In this document: piece by piece, positions 9,136 through 16,681 of the stretch
How the letters are laid out: each line of letters opens with the position of its first letter
Position numbering within the stretch: position 1 is the first letter of the stretch
Source: SKGN01 sp050948865
Lineage (GTDB): Bacteria; Bacillota_I; Bacilli_A; RF39; UBA660
Length of the DNA stretch: 64,000 nt
NCBI GenBank assembly: GCA_050948865.1
Contig: JBMNEQ010000004.1
Span: forward strand, 62,001 to 126,000
Direction of reading: 5' to 3'
Translations under genes and position numbers: made by a program
Notes under the pieces: generated by a model
Databases searched by the model: none
Told to the model about the DNA's origin: nothing
Seen by the model: the letters and a program-made list of their open reading frames with translations, nothing else

Positions 9136-10146
9136 ATGAAAAAAAGATTTAAAAAGCCAAAAAATTATTTTTCTTTTAAGAAGATTAAATATGTTTTTTT
9201 AATTTTAATAGTTTATTTATCTTATGATTATACTTATTCTTATTTAATTTCTAATAATATAAAAATGACTAATGAAGCTTTTTTACAATTATTAATAACA
9301 GAAGGTAATCATCATGTTTTAACAGGTTATCGTCCCAAAAGTTTAGTAAATGAAATAATATCTAATCTTTATAAAATTGATATTAATAAACCAGTTAGTT
9401 TATTAGGGATTAATTTATTTGATCAAGATTTATTAGCCCTTAATACTGAAACTCATCATGATGAATATAATCCTTATGAACTAGAAAAAGTAACAGAGTA
9501 TATTAAAGATCCTAATCCAATTAACATTAATAACCCTTTAGTTTATATTTATAATTCTCATCAGTTAGAAAATTATCATCCTAAATATTTAGAAATATAT
9601 AATATTACTCCCAATGTGATGATGGCTTCTTATATGTTAAAAGAAAAGTTAAATAATCTGGGGATTAAAACAATTGTGGAAGAAGCGAATTTAATTGAAT
9701 TTATGCGGCTTAATAATTGGAATCATGCTTCATCGTATAAAGCTTCTCGGATCTTTATGTTAGATGCTAAAAATAAGTATAGTAGTTTAGAATTTTATTT
9801 AGATATTCATCGTGATTCGATTAAAAGAAATGCGAGTACAATTTCTATTAATGGAAAATCTTATGCCAAAATATTATTATTAATTGGCTTAGAAAATCCT
9901 CAATATAAAGAGAATTTAAAGATGGCGGAAGCGATTAATTCTTTATTAAATAAGCATTATCCTGGTTTAAGTAGAGGAATATTAAAGAAACAAGGAAAAG
10001 GTGTTGATGGTATTTATAATCAAGATATTTCTCCTCAAGCTCTTTTAATAGAAATAGGGGGAGTTGATAATAATATTGAAGAAGTATTAAATACAGTTGA
10101 AGCCTTTTCTTTGGTTTTTTCTAAGTATGTGAATAATTATGATTAA
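9136..10146 (+). CDS. spoIIP: Stage II sporulation protein P (amidase/endopeptidase of the DMP engulfment complex)
   Basis: SpoIIP cleaves septal peptidoglycan during engulfment together with SpoIID and SpoIIM. One N-terminal membrane anchor (about residues 15-35) is followed by the extracytoplasmic domain. Conserved blocks are VYIYNSHQLENY, where Bacillus has a His-Thr-His-Thr motif, LDIHRDS and the C-terminal LLIEIGGVDN with the catalytic Glu. A good ribosome site (AGGGAGGA) precedes the ATG. Upstream, TCATACC and CATAAATT (9092-9119) resemble a sigma-E promoter, but the predicted start would be very close to the ribosome site, so I am unsure of it. The 3' end overlaps the next gene by 8 nt. 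Confidence 0.93.
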   Translation: MKKRFKKPKNYFSFKKIKYVFLILIVYLSYDYTYSYLISNNIKMTNEAFLQLLITEGNHHVLTGYRPKSLVNEIISNLYKIDINKPVSLLGINLFDQDLLALNTETHHDEYNPYELEKVTEYIKDPNPININNPLVYIYNSHQLENYHPKYLEIYNITPNVMMASYMLKEKLNNLGIKTIVEEANLIEFMRLNNWNHASSYKASRIFMLDAKNKYSSLEFYLDIHRDSIKRNASTISINGKSYAKILLLIGLENPQYKENLKMAEAINSLLNKHYPGLSRGILKKQGKGVDGIYNQDISPQALLIEIGGVDNNIEEVLNTVEAFSLVFSKYVNNYD

Positions 10147-10465
10147 AGAGGGATATTTATTTAGATTTGTTATGACTTCTTTATTTATTATTTTTATAAC
10201 TTTATATATTTCTCAAGCAACAGGATATTATGAATATCAACAACATAAGAAAAAGGTTTTAACAGAAGAAAAAATAAAACAATTTGAAGAAGATGTTCAA
10301 AAAGGTAAAAAAATTGATATAGAAGATTATTTAGAGGTTACAGAATATAAATATTGTAATGGTATCTCTAATACTGGTTTAAAATTATCAAAAGTTATTT
10401 CTAATTATGTTCAAAAGGGAGTTGATGGTCTTTTGAAAGTCTTAGAAAAGATGTTTATAAATTAA
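10139..10465 (+). CDS. YqxA-like small membrane protein (DUF3679-like)
   Basis: A 108-residue protein with one N-terminal membrane segment (residues 10-28) and a charged helical remainder. It overlaps spoIIP by 8 nt, so translation is coupled. In Bacillus subtilis the gene at exactly this position, between spoIIP and lepA, is yqxA, and the topology matches. I assign it by synteny and architecture rather than by strong sequence motifs. A role in sporulation is likely from the operon but not shown. Confidence 0.65.
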   Translation: MIKEGYLFRFVMTSLFIIFITLYISQATGYYEYQQHKKKVLTEEKIKQFEEDVQKGKKIDIEDYLEVTEYKYCNGISNTGLKLSKVISNYVQKGVDGLLKVLEKMFIN

Positions 10466-10490
10466 AAAAACTAGACTATTAGTTTTTTTG
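10464..10490. terminator. Bidirectional terminator
   Basis: A perfect ten-base stem, seven A then CTA pairing with TAG then seven T, closes a six-base loop between the spoIIP operon and the facing small gene. The A and T tracts give U runs on both strands. Confidence 0.75.
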
Positions 10491-10820
10491 TTTTAGTTTT
10501 GGTTTGTTTTTATTAAATTCTAATAGTTCTAGTTTATTAACATAAGTAAAAGCGGCTACTTCAGGTCTGAAAAAACGTTGATCTTCTTCTTTATATTTTT
10601 TAAGTAAAGTCATAATAAGGTGGTGTTCATTTTTATCAATATTTAAAATTAAATGATTTTCTTCAAAGACTTCTTGAATAATTTTTTTGTTTTGAAGAAA
10701 TGATTCTTTTAATTCATTGATTTCAAAGATATTAGGATTTTTTCCTGTTTTTGATAAATCAATACTTGTTAAAGCTAACTCTTCAATTATGTTATTTAAT
10801 TTTACTTTTTGTTTTAACAT
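10479..10820 (-). CDS. Hypothetical protein (113 aa)
   Basis: A small soluble, mostly helical, charged protein that I cannot assign. There is no membrane segment and no obvious metal or nucleotide motif. The ATG is preceded by GAGGAGGG on the minus strand. It lies between spoIIP-yqxA and lepA, facing the sporulation genes, and shares a bidirectional terminator with them. Confidence 0.55.
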   Translation of the reverse strand: MLKQKVKLNNIIEELALTSIDLSKTGKNPNIFEINELKESFLQNKKIIQEVFEENHLILNIDKNEHHLIMTLLKKYKEEDQRFFRPEVAAFTYVNKLELLEFNKNKPKLKQKN

Positions 10821-10885
10821 AAAACCCTCCTCTATAAATTGTTTTTTAGTATAGCATAATTTTAGGGGCTTGACAATTGTTTAGG

Positions 10886-10914
10886 TTGTTTAGGCTTTAG
10901 GAGCGTGTTATAAT
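10886..10914 (+). promoter_or_regulatory. Sigma-A promoter of lepA
   Basis: TTGTTT (10886-10891), a 17-nt spacer and TATAAT (10909-10914), with an extended TG. A consensus TTGACA at 10870 is too far away (33 nt) to serve this -10. Confidence 0.65.
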
Positions 10915-10946
10915 ATTTACAGTTTTAAAGAGAGGTTAGTTGATAA

Positions 10947-12743
10947 ATGAAAAGGGAAAATATGCGAAATTTTAGTATTATCGCTCATATTGATCATGGG
11001 AAAAGTACTTTAGCAGATCGTTTAATTGAATATACTAAAAGTGTTAGTCAAAGAAAAATGAAAAAGCAACTTTTAGATTCGATGGATTTAGAACAAGAAC
11101 GAGGTATTACGATTAAATTAAATGCTGTTCAATTAAAATATAATTTTAATCAAGAAGATTATTATTTTCATTTAATAGATACACCAGGTCATGTTGATTT
11201 TACTTATGAAGTTTCAAGAAGTTTAGCTGCTTGTGAAGGGGCAATTTTAGTTGTTGATGCTGCTCAAGGAATAGAAGCTCAAACTTTAGCGAACGTTTAT
11301 TTAGCTTTAGAAAATAATTTAACTATTATTCCTGTTATTAATAAAATTGATTTACCTAATTCTAATATTGAAAAGGTGAAAAAGGAATTAAAAGAAACAT
11401 TTGACTTTCAAGAAGAAGAGATTCTTTTGGTAAGTGCTAAAACAGGATTAGGAATTGAAGATTTAATCAAAAGAATTATTGAAATAATACCTGCTCCTCA
11501 AGGAAATAAAAATAATCCTTTACAAGCTTTAATTTTTGATAGTATTTTTGATAGTTATCGGGGAGTTATTATTTTAATTAGAATTATTAATGGGAAGATT
11601 AATCTTGGGGATAAAATTAAATTATTAAATAGTAATGTTATTTATGAAGTAGTAGAACTAGGAATTAATAATCCGAGTGAAGTAAAAAAAGAAGAGTTAA
11701 GGGCTGGAGAAGTAGGTTTTATCTGTGCTAATATCAAGAATATAAATAAAGTTCAAGTGGGAGATACTATTGTTCATAGTTATGATTTAAATCCAAAACC
11801 TTTACCAGGATATAAACCATTAAATCCAATGGTTTTTTGTGGATTATATCCTGTTGATTCTTCAAAATATGTTTCTTTAAAAGAAGCTTTAGAAAAATTA
11901 AAGTTAAATGATGCTTCATTAGATTTTGAAGCAGAATCATCTAATGCTTTAGGTTTTGGTTTTCGTTGTGGTTTTTTAGGCTTATTACATATGGAAATTT
12001 CTTTAGAAAGAATAGAAAGGGAATTTAATATTGATTTAATCGCTACTTCTCCTAGTGTAATTTATCAAATAAATCTTACTGATGGCAAGAAAATTAAGAT
12101 TGATAATCCAACGAAATTACCTCCTCAACAAAAAATAACTTCTATTGAAGAACCATATATTAAAACCACTATTTTAGTACCAACAGAATATATTGGTCCA
12201 ATCATGGAATTATGTCAAAGTAAAAGAGGTAGTTTTTTAAAGATGGATTATATTGATAAAACAAGAGTTAAAATTTATTATAAAATTCCTTTAGGAGAAA
12301 TAGTTTATGATTTTTTTGATCGTTTAAAATCATCAACTAAAGGTTATGCTTCTTTTGATTATGAAGTAATTGGTTATGATCCTAGTAAATTAGTTAAAAT
12401 GGATATTTTAATTAATGGAGAAGTTGTTGATGCCTTAAGTATGATTATTCATCAAGATTTTGTTCAATTAAAAGGTCGTTTAATTGTTGATAATTTAGAA
12501 AAATTAATTCCTCGTCAACAATTTGAAGTCCCTATTCAAGCGGTGCTTGGTTCAAAAGTTATTGCAAGAGCAACTATTAAAGCGATGAGAAAAAATGTTT
12601 TAGCTAAATGTTATGGTGGTGATGTTTCGAGGAAAAGAAAATTATTAGAAAAACAAAAAGAAGGTAAAAAGAAGATGAAAATGGTTGGTAAAGTAGAAAT
12701 TCCTCAAGAAGCCTTTTTATCAGTTTTAAAATTAGATAATTAA
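10947..12743 (+). CDS. lepA: Elongation factor 4 (LepA), back-translocating GTPase
   Basis: A ribosome-associated translational GTPase. The protein has 598 residues, the normal size. Visible are the G1 loop AHIDHGKSTLADR, switch I ERGITIKLNAV, G3 DTPGHVDF, G4 NKIDLP, G5 SAKTGLG, and the LepA-specific C-terminus rich in Lys with GGDVSRKRKLL. A second ATG five codons in is an alternative start with a purine-rich site before it. It has its own sigma-A promoter and sits next to the spoIIP operon, as in Bacillus. Confidence 0.97.
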   Translation: MKRENMRNFSIIAHIDHGKSTLADRLIEYTKSVSQRKMKKQLLDSMDLEQERGITIKLNAVQLKYNFNQEDYYFHLIDTPGHVDFTYEVSRSLAACEGAILVVDAAQGIEAQTLANVYLALENNLTIIPVINKIDLPNSNIEKVKKELKETFDFQEEEILLVSAKTGLGIEDLIKRIIEIIPAPQGNKNNPLQALIFDSIFDSYRGVIILIRIINGKINLGDKIKLLNSNVIYEVVELGINNPSEVKKEELRAGEVGFICANIKNINKVQVGDTIVHSYDLNPKPLPGYKPLNPMVFCGLYPVDSSKYVSLKEALEKLKLNDASLDFEAESSNALGFGFRCGFLGLLHMEISLERIEREFNIDLIATSPSVIYQINLTDGKKIKIDNPTKLPPQQKITSIEEPYIKTTILVPTEYIGPIMELCQSKRGSFLKMDYIDKTRVKIYYKIPLGEIVYDFFDRLKSSTKGYASFDYEVIGYDPSKLVKMDILINGEVVDALSMIIHQDFVQLKGRLIVDNLEKLIPRQQFEVPIQAVLGSKVIARATIKAMRKNVLAKCYGGDVSRKRKLLEKQKEGKKKMKMVGKVEIPQEAFLSVLKLDN

Positions 12744-12746
12744 CAA

Positions 12747-12775
12747 TCATATTAAGAAAACTTCTTTCATATAGT
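12747..12775 (+). promoter_or_regulatory. Candidate sigma-E promoter of spoVID
   Basis: TCATATT (12747-12753), a 14-nt spacer and CATATAGT (12768-12775) match the sigma-E pattern (-35 KMATATT, -10 CATACAnT) closely. SpoVID is a mother-cell, sigma-E gene in Bacillus, which fits. The expected start, about 12782, lies inside the loop of the hairpin described at 12757-12798. Confidence 0.55.
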
Positions 12776-12798
12776 TAACTAAGAATGAAAGGAGTTTT
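12757..12798 (+). promoter_or_regulatory. Hairpin containing the spoVID ribosome site; lepA terminator
   Basis: Arms AAAACTTCTTTCAT (12757-12770) and ATGAAAGGAGTTTT (12785-12798) pair at 13 of 14 positions and are followed by TTTA. The right arm contains the spoVID Shine-Dalgarno sequence AAAGGAG. Transcripts reading through from lepA would terminate or hide the site. Transcripts from the candidate sigma-E promoter would lack the left arm and leave it free. Confidence 0.6.
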
Positions 12799-12801
12799 TA
12801 T

Positions 12802-13461
12802 ATGAAACAAATTATTCCCTTTAAAAAGGATCTTTTATTTAAAACTAAAGTTAGTGAAATAACTAGTATATCTTTAGAACATACTTTAAAATTAGAGGAA
12901 ACAGATTATATTAATGGGGAGTTTATTGTAAGTGGTGATTATAAAATTACTGAGGCTAGTTTAAATTTAGAGAATTATTCTTTTAATATTCCTTTTGATA
13001 TTACTTTAGATACTAAATATAAGTTAGAACAAGCCAAAGTTGATATTCATGATTTTTATTATGAAATTATAAATAATGAAGTGCTAAGGGTTAATATTGA
13101 TGTTCTCATTGAAGGAATAGAACTTTTAAATGATGTGGTTATTAAGGATGAAGAAGTGGAAGTTTTAGAAATAAATAAAGAAGATGAAGTAGAAGAAGAA
13201 CCAGAAAAAGAAGAAGTTAAAGAAGAAAGAACAGAAACTATAATTGAAACAAAAGAAGAAGTTAAATCTTTATTTGATTCAATTAATGAATTTGATGAAA
13301 CCTTTTCGACATATCGTGTTTATATTGTTCGGGAAAATGATTCTTTGGAAACCATTTTAACTAAGTATAATATTTCTAAAGAAGAATTAAGTCTTTATAA
13401 TGATTTGGATAATTTAAAATTAGGAGATAAAATTATAATTCCCGCTTTAAAAAATGAATAA
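12802..13461 (+). CDS. spoVID: SpoVID-like spore coat/encasement protein with C-terminal LysM
   Basis: A morphogenetic protein that directs coat encasement of the forespore. The N-terminal half (about residues 1-120) has the SpoVID-type beta-rich pattern, including ISLEHTLKLEE and NGEFIVSGDYKITEAS. A Glu/Lys-rich linker follows (about 120-165). The C-terminus is one LysM module, YRVYIVRENDSLETILTKYN through LGDKIIIPA. At 219 residues it is much shorter than Bacillus SpoVID, mainly in the linker. It overlaps the next gene (ysxE-like) by 8 nt, the same pair as in Bacillus. The N-terminal domain and partner gene favour SpoVID over SafA. Confidence 0.82.
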   Translation: MKQIIPFKKDLLFKTKVSEITSISLEHTLKLEETDYINGEFIVSGDYKITEASLNLENYSFNIPFDITLDTKYKLEQAKVDIHDFYYEIINNEVLRVNIDVLIEGIELLNDVVIKDEEVEVLEINKEDEVEEEPEKEEVKEERTETIIETKEEVKSLFDSINEFDETFSTYRVYIVRENDSLETILTKYNISKEELSLYNDLDNLKLGDKIIIPALKNE

Positions 13462-14368
13462 AATAAAAGAATATTTTAAGATTAAAACCTATCATCCTAA
13501 TCGTTATACTTTTAAAAAAGGAGTAAAGATAATAAATACAGATGATGGGTGTTTTGTTTTTAAAAAAAAGAAAAATAATATTAAGGAATTATATAAGTAT
13601 TTAAATTCTCGTAATTTTAACTATTATCCTAAATTAATTGATGAATTAGAGGATTATAACATCTATGAATATATAGAAGAAGTAAAAACTCCTAAAGAAC
13701 AAAAGGCTCAAGATTTAATTTATTTAATATCTTTATTGCATAATAAAACGACCTATTATAAGGAAGTAGATTTAGTTTTATTTAAAGAAATTTATGAAAA
13801 TATTATAAATAAATTAACTTATTTAGATAATTATTATCAAGATATTATTACGATGATTGAAAAGGATGTTTATATGAGTCCTAGTCAATATTTAGTGGCT
13901 CGTCATATTTCTTTAATTTTATCAGTGATTACATTTTGCCAAAAGGAAATAAATAACTGGTATGAATTAATTAAGGATAAAACTAAAACTAGAGTAGTAA
14001 CTTTACATAATAATTTAGAAGTTGATCATTTATTAGGAAATGAAATTAAATATTTAATTAGTTGGGAGCATTCAACTATAGGAATGCCTATTTATGATTT
14101 TTATTTATTTTATAAAAAACAGGCTTTAGAACTTGATTTTAGTGAATTATTAAAATTATATGAAAGCAAATATCCATTATTAGAAGAAGAAAGAAAATTA
14201 TTATTTATTTTGATTTCTATTCCCGATAAAGTAAGTTTTAATGATTCAGAATATGAAAATTGTAAAAGGATAAGTAAAACAATTGAATATTTATCTAAAA
14301 ATGAACTTTTAATTGCACCATATTATCAAGTAAAGGAGATAGAAAAAACAACAAATTTCCAAAAATAA
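13454..14368 (+). CDS. ysxE: YsxE/CotS-family spore coat protein, kinase-like fold
   Basis: A 304-residue member of the aminoglycoside-phosphotransferase-like fold used by CotS/YsxE/YutH coat proteins. The position of the catalytic loop reads LHNNLEVDHLL, where active kinases have HGDLxxxN, and the metal-binding DFE position reads SWEHS. It therefore looks catalytically degenerate. It is translationally coupled to spoVID, exactly as ysxE is in Bacillus, and probably shares the sigma-E promoter. Structural role in the coat is inferred from the family. Confidence 0.78.
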   Translation: MNKIKEYFKIKTYHPNRYTFKKGVKIINTDDGCFVFKKKKNNIKELYKYLNSRNFNYYPKLIDELEDYNIYEYIEEVKTPKEQKAQDLIYLISLLHNKTTYYKEVDLVLFKEIYENIINKLTYLDNYYQDIITMIEKDVYMSPSQYLVARHISLILSVITFCQKEINNWYELIKDKTKTRVVTLHNNLEVDHLLGNEIKYLISWEHSTIGMPIYDFYLFYKKQALELDFSELLKLYESKYPLLEEERKLLFILISIPDKVSFNDSEYENCKRISKTIEYLSKNELLIAPYYQVKEIEKTTNFQK

Positions 14369-14500
14369 GATTATGGCATTAATATGAGTCAGAATAATAA
14401 TTGTTAATATTGATTGATAAATTAAAACAATTGTTACCATAAGTAAACAAAAGAGAAGTTTACCTTTTTTAGGAGTAAAGAAATTAAACCAGTTAAACAT
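14309..14500 (-). CDS. Small hydrophobic membrane protein (63 aa)
   Basis: Two strongly hydrophobic segments make up most of the protein, after a short N-terminus containing PKKGK. A good ribosome site (GAGGAG, 8 nt before the ATG) on the minus strand argues that it is real. Against it, its 3' end overlaps the end of the ysxE-like gene by about 60 nt. No family is recognised. Confidence 0.45.
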   Translation of the reverse strand: MFNWFNFFTPKKGKLLFCLLMVTIVLIYQSILTIIILTHINAIILFLEICCFFYLLYLIIWCN

Positions 14501-14600
14501 AATAAAATCTCCTCTAAATAAGATATTCTAAAAAGTTAGAAAAGTTAGGGTTTATCTAGTAGTTTTTTTATTTTAATGCTACACTATTAGTGGTGATGGT

Positions 14601-15815
14601 ATGAATTTGAAGAGGATTATAATTTCTTTTTTAATCATTATTTCTTTTACTGGTTGTTTTCCCCAAAAATCAAAAATTATTGTAATGAAGGATTTAAGTA
14701 ATTATACTAAAGAAGAGGTTATAAAATATGCGAAAGAAAATAATTTAAAATTAAAAATCAAAGAAGAATATCATGAAGAAATTAAAAAGAATTATGTTAT
14801 TGAACAAAGTCTTAAAAAGAATGAGGAAATGAAATCTAAAAATTTAACAGTAATAATTTCTTTAGGTAAAACTCCTCTTGAATTATATAAACAATATCAG
14901 GTTAATGAATTAAGAAAGGTTCCTATTTTGATGTATCATGGAATTATTAATAAACTAAATGAAGAAACAAAATATCTAGGTGGTAATGTTGATAAAGATG
15001 GTTATAATCGAACTAAAGAAGCTTTTATTAATGATTTAGAATTTTATTATCAAAAGGGTTACCGGATGATAAGATTAATTGATTATATAGAAGGAAATAT
15101 TTCTGTTGAACTAGGTAAAAGTCCTCTTATTTTAACTTTTGATGATGGACAAGCGAATAACATTAAAATTTTAGAAAAAGATCATGAAGGAAAATTAATA
15201 ATTGATCCAAATTCAGCTGTCGGAATTATGGAAAGTTTTAAGAATAAATATCCTGACTTTAATATAACAGCTACTTTCTTTTTAAACGAGGGCTTGTTTA
15301 ATCAACCTGAATATAATGAGGATATATTAAAATGGTTAGTTGATAATGGATATGATATCGGTAATCATACAAAAGATCATCTCAATTTTAAATTTTCTAC
15401 TATTTTTGAAGCTGAATATAATATTGCTTTTATGTATCAATTATTTGATAAAATAATACCTCATAAATATGTTAATATTTTATCTTTACCTTTTGGTTCA
15501 CCTGGATCTAATACTCATTTTATTTTTGATAAGCTTCTTCAAGGAGAACATGAAGGTTATCAATATAAAAATATTTCTACCTTAAGAGAATGTTGGGAAC
15601 CTGAACTTTCACCTTTTCATAAAAACTTTGATCAAACTTATCTAAAAAGAATTAGAGCTTGGGATAATAATGGAAAAGAATGTGATTTAGAAATAACCTT
15701 TCAAAACTTAGAAAAAAATCGTTATATCTCTGATGGTGATCCTAATACAATAGTTATTCCCCAAGAAGAAGCAGAAAATTTAATTGAAACAAAGAAGAAA
15801 GTTGTTAAATACTAG
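14601..15815 (+). CDS. Lipoprotein polysaccharide deacetylase with N-terminal PASTA-like domain
   Basis: An exported enzyme anchored by a lipobox (SFTGC, Cys about residue 20). Residues about 30-100 form a PASTA-like domain (VMKDLSNYTKEEVIKYAKEN through NLTVIISLGK), a fold that can bind peptidoglycan. The remainder is a NodB-type deacetylase. Motif 1 is LILTFDDG with the catalytic and metal Asp pair, and motif 2 is IGNHTKDHLNF with the H-x4-H metal ligands. It probably removes acetyl groups from peptidoglycan or another wall glycan. It lies downstream of the spore coat genes but separate from them, so cortex or vegetative wall remain open. Confidence 0.85.
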   Translation: MNLKRIIISFLIIISFTGCFPQKSKIIVMKDLSNYTKEEVIKYAKENNLKLKIKEEYHEEIKKNYVIEQSLKKNEEMKSKNLTVIISLGKTPLELYKQYQVNELRKVPILMYHGIINKLNEETKYLGGNVDKDGYNRTKEAFINDLEFYYQKGYRMIRLIDYIEGNISVELGKSPLILTFDDGQANNIKILEKDHEGKLIIDPNSAVGIMESFKNKYPDFNITATFFLNEGLFNQPEYNEDILKWLVDNGYDIGNHTKDHLNFKFSTIFEAEYNIAFMYQLFDKIIPHKYVNILSLPFGSPGSNTHFIFDKLLQGEHEGYQYKNISTLRECWEPELSPFHKNFDQTYLKRIRAWDNNGKECDLEITFQNLEKNRYISDGDPNTIVIPQEEAENLIETKKKVVKY

Positions 15816-15868
15816 TAAAGTTTATTTATATTGTGTATAATAAAATTAATAAAATAGGTGGTGGTTAG

Positions 15869-16036
15869 ATGAATAATAAGGGAGTAATTTTATCAGGATT
15901 AATTTATTCATTATTAACATTTTTTTTGCTTCTTTTAGCAAGTATTTTATTAATTTTATGGCATCGTCAATCAGCAGTTGATTTAGTAAAAGAAGAAGCA
16001 GAAAGAATACAAGGGAAAATGTTTACTGGGGGTTAA
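15869..16036 (+). CDS. Small single-span membrane protein (55 aa)
   Basis: Starts MNNKGVILSGLIYSLLTFF, with one long hydrophobic segment (residues 5-31) followed by a charged amphipathic tail. The N-terminal NKG before the hydrophobic helix resembles the TadE and pseudopilin N-termini in this same window, but it lacks the prepilin G-F/Y-T-L cleavage pattern. A ribosome site (AGGTGGTGG) precedes the ATG. It may be co-transcribed with the next gene, 26 nt downstream. Confidence 0.6.
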   Translation: MNNKGVILSGLIYSLLTFFLLLLASILLILWHRQSAVDLVKEEAERIQGKMFTGG

Positions 16037-16062
16037 ATAAGATTAAGAGAGGATTTGTTGAT

Positions 16063-16422
16063 ATGGAAGCATATAATTATCAACAAAGAGTTAAAAAGAA
16101 GAAGGATAACTTAAAAGAAGAAAATGATACTATTACTATAAATAAAGAATTTGTAGTAGTTTTAGATTTTGGTAAAGAAGTAGAAGAATATAAATTTAAA
16201 CTGGTTGATATTCCCCTTAAAGATAAGAAAGGATTAGAAGATGGTTTATCAATAAAAAGTCCTTTAGGTCAAGTAGTTTTTGGGAAAAAGAAAGGTGATC
16301 AGTTTCGTTATCCAATAAGAGATAAATTTAATAATAAAATTTATGCTTCAGGTATTATTAAAGATGTTTTAACTGTTAAAGAAATTAAAACTAAAACTAA
16401 AAAAAATAAAACCTTGATTTAA
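16063..16422 (+). CDS. GreA C-terminal-domain-like protein
   Basis: A 119-residue protein. The segment LSIKSPLGQVVFGKKKGDQFRYPI resembles the FKBP-like C-terminal domain of GreA/GreB, which contacts RNA polymerase. It lacks the GreA N-terminal coiled coil that enters the secondary channel. The ends are strongly basic. Proteins of this type may bind RNA polymerase without cleavage-stimulating activity; that is inference. Confidence 0.55.
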   Translation: MEAYNYQQRVKKKKDNLKEENDTITINKEFVVVLDFGKEVEEYKFKLVDIPLKDKKGLEDGLSIKSPLGQVVFGKKKGDQFRYPIRDKFNNKIYASGIIKDVLTVKEIKTKTKKNKTLI

Positions 16423-16449
16423 TAAAGACTTTAAGATAATATATATTTT

Positions 16450-16665
16450 ATAAATCGTTGATGAAGGATAGTATTAAAATGGTTATTTTAAGAGAACTAG
16501 TGGTTGGTGAAAACTAGGAATAATGTTTTAAGAATCAACTTCGGAGTGAAACGAGGAATTAAGTATTCGTTTTCGGTTTAACCGTTATTTAAAAAAAGAG
16601 ATTAGAGTGTAATTAGGATGGCACCACGGCATTTCGTTCCTAGGGAAGAGAAATGTCTTTTTTTA
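16450..16665 (+). promoter_or_regulatory. T-box leader (Ser) of serS
   Basis: A tRNA-responsive antitermination leader. Visible are the stem I start GTTGATGAAGGATAGTA, the AGAGA bulge, GGTTGGTGAAAACTAG and the specifier strand GAATCAACTTCGGAGT. The specifier triplet is TCA (Ser) at 16535-16537. The T-box sequence is GGATGGCACCACG, where TGGC (16619-16622) would pair with a CCA end preceded by discriminator G, as in tRNA-Ser. A terminator follows at 16628-16664. Uncharged tRNA-Ser should favour serS transcription. Confidence 0.93.
16628..16664 (+). terminator. T-box terminator
   Basis: CATTTC (16630-16635) pairs with GAAATG (16650-16655) and is followed by TCTTTTTTT. It competes with the T-box antiterminator. 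Confidence 0.85.
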
Positions 16666-16681
16666 TAGAAAGGATGATAAA

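Noticed and set aside
10870..10914. TTGACA at 10870 as the lepA -35
   Set aside because: 33 nt from the -10 box; TTGTTT at 10886 has the right 17-nt spacing.
15869..16036. Flp major pilin
   Set aside because: The N-terminus has one hydrophobic helix but no prepilin cleavage motif (Gly followed by an aromatic and Thr-Leu/Ile with Glu at +5).
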